Source: an uncultured Clostridia bacterium (GTDB taxonomy: Bacteria; Bacillota; Clostridia; Oscillospirales; Acutalibacteraceae). Taken from it: a DNA stretch of 8,219 bases. A program made the position numbers and the translations under genes. The notes under the pieces are model-generated. The model searched no databases. It saw nothing but the letters and a program-made list of their open reading frames with translations, and had not been told where the DNA came from. The stretch covers positions 1-8,219 of the forward strand of contig CALYNN010000065.1 in assembly GCA_945221685.1 (NCBI GenBank), read 5' to 3'. Below, in pieces: positions 4,110 to 8,219 of this stretch. Position 1 is the stretch's first letter; the number at the start of each line of letters is the position of its first letter.

Positions 4110-4772
4110 TTATCCCTGCCGCGTTTCCCTTTTCTTTTCCCTAAAGGTTTTGCCGTAATATTTTTTCAGCAATCTTTGAGTCTGCCTTTCGCACAATCCT
4201 ATTTTTTCGGAAAGCTCGGTAAGGGTAATATTTTCATCGTACAAAAATGCCTGCTCAATAAGCACAAAGCGGCGGTCACCTGTAAAGCCATCGACAATAT
4301 CCTTAAAATCCTTTGGCAGAAGAAGCCGTGAAATATCGGTTAAAAGCTTAATTGCAAGGCCTGTAACGGCGGTGGCGTAATCAGGTCTTTTTTCTCGGTA
4401 CTCCTCTAAAAGCATACGGGCAACCGCGGTGTTGAAATTTTCAAAATAGCAAAAGGTATTACTTAAAAACACCGAGGAAACGGCGTTGGCATTTTTTGTA
4501 TCCTCCGCCTGAAGAGTCAGAAAAACATCTTCTATTCTTTCGCCGTTTTCGGTACATTGGCTATGGTAAAAATTAGGACCTGTTATAAAGAAATCGTTTT
4601 TCTTTAGTTGATATTTTTTTGTATCGGTAAAAAGGAGTCCCTGCCCTGCCGTTATAAAATGGAGCTCATAGCTGTTTGAGGCATGGGCGTGGCGGGGAAT
4701 GGCTTCGTCGGTACTGCCGCCGCCGATATTTGTTATTTCAAACAAAACATTATTCCACAAAAATTCTATCAT
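4110..4772 (-). CDS. AraC-type regulator lacking its second helix-turn-helix
   Basis: 220 residues from ATG at 4772, with GGTGAT 5 bases upstream. The N-terminal half is a cupin-like sensing domain with PRHAHASNSYELHFITAG (His28, His30, Glu36, His38) and KKNDFFITGPNFYHSQ. The DNA-binding part begins near residue 165; LTELSEKIGLCERQTQRLLKKYYGKTF (about 183-210) is the first helix-turn-helix plus the start of the linker helix. The protein then stops at REKKRETRQG, whereas the family normally continues about 45 residues with a second helix-turn-helix. No continuation is visible in the other frames, so this is a true truncation and not a single frameshift. It is divergent from the GH95/GPH unit and probably regulates, or once regulated, that unit. 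It may bind weakly, work as a dimer of single motifs, or be decaying. Confidence 0.8.
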   Translation of the reverse strand: MIEFLWNNVLFEITNIGGGSTDEAIPRHAHASNSYELHFITAGQGLLFTDTKKYQLKKNDFFITGPNFYHSQCTENGERIEDVFLTLQAEDTKNANAVSSVFLSNTFCYFENFNTAVARMLLEEYREKRPDYATAVTGLAIKLLTDISRLLLPKDFKDIVDGFTGDRRFVLIEQAFLYDENITLTELSEKIGLCERQTQRLLKKYYGKTFREKKRETRQG

Positions 4773-4799
4773 ATTATCACCGAAAAATATTATAAAGCA

Positions 4800-4856
4800 A
4801 ATACGACATTATTTCAAGTAATATGTCGTGTTTTGTGCAATACGATATGATACAAT
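4800..4856 (+). promoter_or_regulatory. GH95 promoter with inverted- and direct-repeat operator
   Basis: ACGACAT (4803-4809) and ATGTCGT (4823-4829) form a perfect inverted repeat. AATACGACAT (4800-4809) recurs as AATACGATAT (4839-4848). TGATACAAT (4848-4856) is an extended -10 whose -35 region (4828-4833) is poor and overlaps the right arm. A weak -35 with repeats beside it suggests an activator-dependent promoter. The AraC-type regulator starting at 4772 is the obvious candidate. Confidence 0.5.
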
Positions 4857-4892
4857 TTAGTTAAAGAAAATTATAAATTAAAGGTGAAAGCT

Positions 4893-7547
4893 ATGAACAA
4901 GGCAATAAAAAAAGCGTTATGCGCAGTGTTGAGTTTATGCACGGTAATTTCCGTTTGCTCGCTTTCGGCATGCAGTAAAACGGAAATAAATGCTGATTTG
5001 GCAGAAAGTATATTTACAGATATATCAAAAATATCCTACAGCACAGACTACACCGAGCTTAATGCAAAAAAGCGAAACAGTACATCAAAATGGCGACAGG
5101 GTATGGTATCGGGCAACGGTATGCAGGGATATGTTGAAAGCGGCTCCCCCGACAGCGACACATTTATTTTTCAGAATATGCATTTCATTATGCCTAACCA
5201 AAATGTTCGCTACTGCCCCGAAACCTTTGACGAGCTTGAAACGGTTAAGCAAAGCATTGTTAAGGGTGAGGATATAGTTGACAACGCCAACTACGACGAT
5301 GTTTACCGCTATCACCCCGGCGGTCAGCTCAGAATCGAAGCACAGGCAAAGGGTGTTAAGGATTACATAAGATACACCGACTACGAAACCTCGCAAACAG
5401 GTGTGCATTATACCGACAAAAACGGAGTGTGGAACAGAACCTCCTTTACCTCTATGGCAGACGGCGTGGTTATTACAAGGCTTGAAAAATCCGACAGCGG
5501 CGCAAAAATCGACGCAGTATTATCCTATGACGATTTATCGACAATGGCTAATTTCGGCAACAGCGACGAGGCTAATATGAAATACAAAAAGCCTGTTGAC
5601 GAAAACGGAAGCTACCTTGCACTGATTGCACACTACCCCGACTATGAAAACAGCGAGCTTAAAAACGGCGGCTACGCAACACTCACATATGTTGTTACGG
5701 TAGGCGGAACAAAGGAAAAAATCACCCTTGATAAAAACACACAGGAGGAGCAGTTTTGCGGTGAGAACTGCGGAATCAAGATAACCGGTGCCGAACAGGT
5801 TTACCTTATTACAGTATCGGACAGGGATTATAATATAGGCAAATTTGCCGATTTTGAAAATCAGCAGGAATACGGTCTTATAGACTCTCTTGAAAAAAGG
5901 ACAAGGGCAGTTGCGGCAAAATACAGTGAAAACGGCTTTGACTACGAGGCGGCTCTTAATAACCACCTCGAAATATATCAGCCTCAGTTTGACGCTGTTA
6001 CGCTTAAGCTTGAGGACAGCCCCAAATCAAACGAAAGGCTTCTTAAGGAGCAAAAGGGCGACGACGAAATAAACAGTGCTCTTGCACAAAGAACATATTA
6101 CGCAGGCAGATACGCATATATATGCTGCGCAGGCTATTCTACAAGCAGGCTATACGGAATGTGGACCGGCGAATTTGACACAGGCTGGGGAAGCAAATAC
6201 ACAATGGATGCAAATGTTAACCTGCAGACCTCATCAATGAACACGGGAAACATTGCTTCAGCGCCTATCGGCTACACATATTTTATTTTGCGTCAGCTTC
6301 CCGATTGGGAGGAAAACGCTTATGCAACCCACGGCTTTACAAACGCTATTCAGGCTCCGGTAAACACCGACGGCGACAAGGCGGTTATTACAGAAACCTG
6401 CTACCCCTACCCCTTTAGGTATTGGAACGCCGGCACCTCCTGGATGCTTCAGCCTCTTTACGAAACGCTTCAAACCTACGGAAACATAGATATTCCATTA
6501 AGTAATGAGTTTAATTTAGATGCAATAAAGGATATTCTTGATATGGACGCTGACAAGGTTAAGGCAGTTACCGACCGTGGCTACCTTAAGCTTGAGGAGG
6601 ATATTCTTTTGCCGTTGCTTACAAAATCGGCAAACTACTGGGAGCAGCTTCTTTCACCCGAATACTACACCGCCGCTGACGGCTCTATTCACTACGAAGC
6701 AGGCAAAGCAGAGCTTAAGGACGGCGAAAGCTACTGTATTCTTCCCTCCTACTCTCCCGAAAACAATCCTTCAAACTATCCCAGTCCGTCGGACGCCAAC
6801 TGCGCCATCGACATTTCCGCCTGCAGGAGCAACATGGAAATGCTTGTTGATATTATGAAGGATGTTTCACCAAAGGCAGACACAACTAAATGGACACAGC
6901 TTACCGAAAATCTGCCTCCCTACCTTTACGATGAAACAGGTGCACTTAAGGAATGGGCAACTACTGCCTTTGAGGAAAACAACGAGCACCGCCATTTGAG
7001 CCACCTTTACGGCGTTTGGCCGTTGTTTGAAACGCAGAATAACGATAAACTAAAGGATGCTTGTATTCAGGCAATTAATAACCGTGAAAGCGAGAATGAG
7101 GCGTCACACGCACTTGTTCACCGCAGCTTAATTGCGGCAAGACTTAAGGACAGCCAAAGCCTTACGGACGCTCTTGTTAAGCTGATGAATCATAAAATCA
7201 GGTATAATTCGCTTATGACAAACCACGATTATGACCAAGGAAGCTGCTACTGCACAGACTTTGCAATCGGTTACCTCGGTATAATCAACGAGTCACTTAT
7301 TTTCTCAAATAAAGGTGAAATCGAGCTTCTTCCCGCTCTGCCCGAAAGCGGATTTGATAAGGGCGAGATTACAGGAATAAGGACGAGAACAAGAGCCGTT
7401 GTAAGCACTATGAGCTGGGATAAGGAAAAAGGCACGGTAAGCGCAGAAATCACCTCCGACATTGACCAAACCATTACTGTTTCCTACGGTGATAAGTCAC
7501 AAAGCTATACGGTTAAGGCAGGAGAAAAAATAACCGTAAATTTTTAA
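4893..7547 (+). CDS. GH95-family glycoside hydrolase (alpha-L-fucosidase-like) lipoprotein
   Basis: 884 residues from ATG at 4893, chosen because AAAGGTGA lies 5 bases upstream and the signal peptide begins here; GTG at 4884 lies inside that ribosome site. A lipobox LSAC puts the lipid-modified Cys at 27, so the enzyme is tethered outside the membrane. The N-terminal beta domain has WRQGMVSGNGMQGYVESG (about 67-84) and YHPGGQLRI. The catalytic (alpha/alpha)6 barrel shows DANVNLQ (Asn441, Asn443), SPEN (Glu623), EHRHLSHLYG (698-707) and CTDFAIGYLG (Asp789). By position these match the Asn pair, general acid Glu and Asp of GH95 fucosidases. A C-terminal beta domain follows from about 800 (IELLPALPESG). 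GH95 enzymes cleave terminal alpha-L-fucose or alpha-L-galactose by inversion. The motifs deviate from the best-known members, so the substrate is uncertain. An AraC-type gene is divergent and a GPH symporter follows. Confidence 0.8.
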   Translation: MNKAIKKALCAVLSLCTVISVCSLSACSKTEINADLAESIFTDISKISYSTDYTELNAKKRNSTSKWRQGMVSGNGMQGYVESGSPDSDTFIFQNMHFIMPNQNVRYCPETFDELETVKQSIVKGEDIVDNANYDDVYRYHPGGQLRIEAQAKGVKDYIRYTDYETSQTGVHYTDKNGVWNRTSFTSMADGVVITRLEKSDSGAKIDAVLSYDDLSTMANFGNSDEANMKYKKPVDENGSYLALIAHYPDYENSELKNGGYATLTYVVTVGGTKEKITLDKNTQEEQFCGENCGIKITGAEQVYLITVSDRDYNIGKFADFENQQEYGLIDSLEKRTRAVAAKYSENGFDYEAALNNHLEIYQPQFDAVTLKLEDSPKSNERLLKEQKGDDEINSALAQRTYYAGRYAYICCAGYSTSRLYGMWTGEFDTGWGSKYTMDANVNLQTSSMNTGNIASAPIGYTYFILRQLPDWEENAYATHGFTNAIQAPVNTDGDKAVITETCYPYPFRYWNAGTSWMLQPLYETLQTYGNIDIPLSNEFNLDAIKDILDMDADKVKAVTDRGYLKLEEDILLPLLTKSANYWEQLLSPEYYTAADGSIHYEAGKAELKDGESYCILPSYSPENNPSNYPSPSDANCAIDISACRSNMEMLVDIMKDVSPKADTTKWTQLTENLPPYLYDETGALKEWATTAFEENNEHRHLSHLYGVWPLFETQNNDKLKDACIQAINNRESENEASHALVHRSLIAARLKDSQSLTDALVKLMNHKIRYNSLMTNHDYDQGSCYCTDFAIGYLGIINESLIFSNKGEIELLPALPESGFDKGEITGIRTRTRAVVSTMSWDKEKGTVSAEITSDIDQTITVSYGDKSQSYTVKAGEKITVNF

Positions 7548-7566
7548 AGCAGAATAAAAAAGACAG

Positions 7567-7609
7567 GCGGCAGAAGCGAATTTAGCTCCTGCCGCTTTAT
7601 TATTTATTG
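7567..7609 (+). terminator. Intrinsic terminator after the GH95 gene
   Basis: GCGGCAG (7567-7573) pairs with CTGCCGC (7589-7595), and the helix continues through AGC/GCT after one mismatch to a 7-nt loop. TTTATTATTTATT follows, a slightly broken T-run. It separates the GH95 gene from the transporter, which has its own promoter; partial read-through is possible. Confidence 0.75.
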
Positions 7610-7635
7610 ACGGAATGAATTTAATATTGTAATAT
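7607..7635 (+). promoter_or_regulatory. Probable promoter of the GPH symporter
   Basis: TTGACG (7607-7612) and TAATAT (7630-7635) are 17 bp apart. The -10 is imperfect (4 of 6 consensus bases). The -35 begins in the tail of the upstream terminator. A start near 7642 would leave a leader of about 30 bases with AGGAG at 7661-7665. Confidence 0.45.
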
Positions 7636-7673
7636 GTATTTATAAGAACACATTCTTTTTAGGAGAGAGAGCT

Positions 7674-8219
7674 ATGAGCAATGTTCAAACATATACGAAA
7701 AAAGAACGCAATATGTACCTTACGGGAATGTTCGGTCAAAATATGCTCTACAACATTGTTGCCACAGGGCTTTACTATTATTTTCAAAATATTATATGCC
7801 TGCCTGCCGTGGCGCTTGGCTGGATATTTGCTCTTGCAAGAGTATGGGATGCTGTTAATGACCCCATTATGGGCTCCATTGTAGATAAAACTAAATCAAA
7901 ATGGGGCAAGTGCCGACCATATTTGATTTTTTCACCCATTGTTATTTGCGTTATAACCTGCGTTGCTTTTCTTAACGGAAACTATGCCGAGGCGAAGCTT
8001 TCGGGAAATCAAACCGCCATGATACTTATAGTTACCTGGGCGGCAGTTTCCTATCTGCTTTGGGGAATGGCATATACGGTTGGTGATATTCCTCTTTGGG
8101 GCATTATTTCCAGAATGAGCGAGGACGAAAAGGACAGGTCAACGCTTATTTCCCTTTCAAGAAGTCTTGCTTCCATCGGTGCGGCGGCGGTGCGTGTTTC
8201 AATTATTGCCGTATCTCAG
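7674..8219 (+). CDS. GPH-family cation:sugar symporter, 5' part
   Basis: ATG at 7674, 8 bases after AGGAG (7661-7665), opens a frame that runs out of the window after 182 residues. The reading contains several membrane helices and the family signature ARVWDAVNDPIMGSIVDKTK (about 55-74) followed by SKWGKCRPYL. Asp59 and Asp63 correspond to the cation-binding Asp55 and Asp59 of E. coli MelB, and GDIPLWGIISRMSEDEKDRS (from about 136) is the usual cytoplasmic loop. Family members import glycosides, pentosides or hexuronides with Na+ or H+. Its place after an extracellular GH95 lipoprotein suggests that it takes up the sugar or short glycan that the enzyme releases; the exact sugar cannot be read from the sequence. 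Confidence 0.9.
   Translation, partial: MSNVQTYTKKERNMYLTGMFGQNMLYNIVATGLYYYFQNIICLPAVALGWIFALARVWDAVNDPIMGSIVDKTKSKWGKCRPYLIFSPIVICVITCVAFLNGNYAEAKLSGNQTAMILIVTWAAVSYLLWGMAYTVGDIPLWGIISRMSEDEKDRSTLISLSRSLASIGAAAVRVSIIAVSQ

Noticed and set aside
1..8219. CRISPR arrays, tRNA or rRNA genes, insertion-sequence ends
   Set aside because: No spaced direct-repeat array, cloverleaf or rRNA sequence, transposase reading frame or terminal inverted repeats were seen on either strand.

Overview
The window looks like a chromosomal segment from a low- to mid-GC gut-type Clostridia (Ruminococcaceae/Lachnospiraceae-like). This rests on AT-rich intergenic DNA, Shine-Dalgarno sites of the AGGAG/AGGGG type, TTGACA/TATAAT promoters, a BspA/FN3 secreted protein, a Hol-Tox type I toxin and a fucosidase-type glycoside hydrolase next to a GPH sugar symporter. 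I cannot name a species from the sequence.

Layout. (1) Bases 1-440 hold a compact RNA-rich locus that I read as a type I toxin-antitoxin module. A 33-residue single-helix toxin (209-310, minus) is overlapped by an antisense RNA (about 128-221, plus) driven by a perfect consensus promoter (93-121). The locus is full of hairpins whose imperfect pairs become G-U wobbles on one strand only, which shows which strand each structure serves. (2) Bases 437-1492, minus: a sensor kinase and a tightly coupled 44-residue protein. The kinase start still overlaps the last codons of a response regulator whose body is gone (1479-1532). (3) Bases 1560-2957, minus: a secreted leucine-rich-repeat plus FN3 protein, preceded by what may be a frameshifted short secreted ORF (3056-3234) and a good promoter (3277-3310). 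(4) Bases 3339-3998, minus: a complete OmpR-family response regulator without an adjacent kinase. Its promoter region combines a terminator, the promoter and a 17-bp box that recurs exactly at 39-55. (5) Bases 4110-4772, minus: an AraC-type regulator that stops after its first DNA-binding helix-turn-helix. It is divergent from (6), a plus-strand sugar-use unit: a GH95-family lipoprotein (4893-7547), a terminator (7567-7609), a separate promoter and a GPH-family cation:sugar symporter (7674 to the window end).

How they may work together. The AraC protein and the inverted repeat in the divergent promoter suggest substrate-dependent control of glycan release (GH95) and uptake (GPH). The response regulator and the kinase are separated by about 2 kb and by the LRR gene. 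The kinase's original partner survives only as a C-terminal stub, so the remaining regulator and kinase may now act as a split two-component system. The identical 17-bp box upstream of the regulator and upstream of the antisense-RNA promoter raises the possibility that this system autoregulates and also acts at the toxin-antitoxin end of the window, or on a gene just beyond the left edge. These functional links are inference; the motifs and structures are read directly from the sequence.
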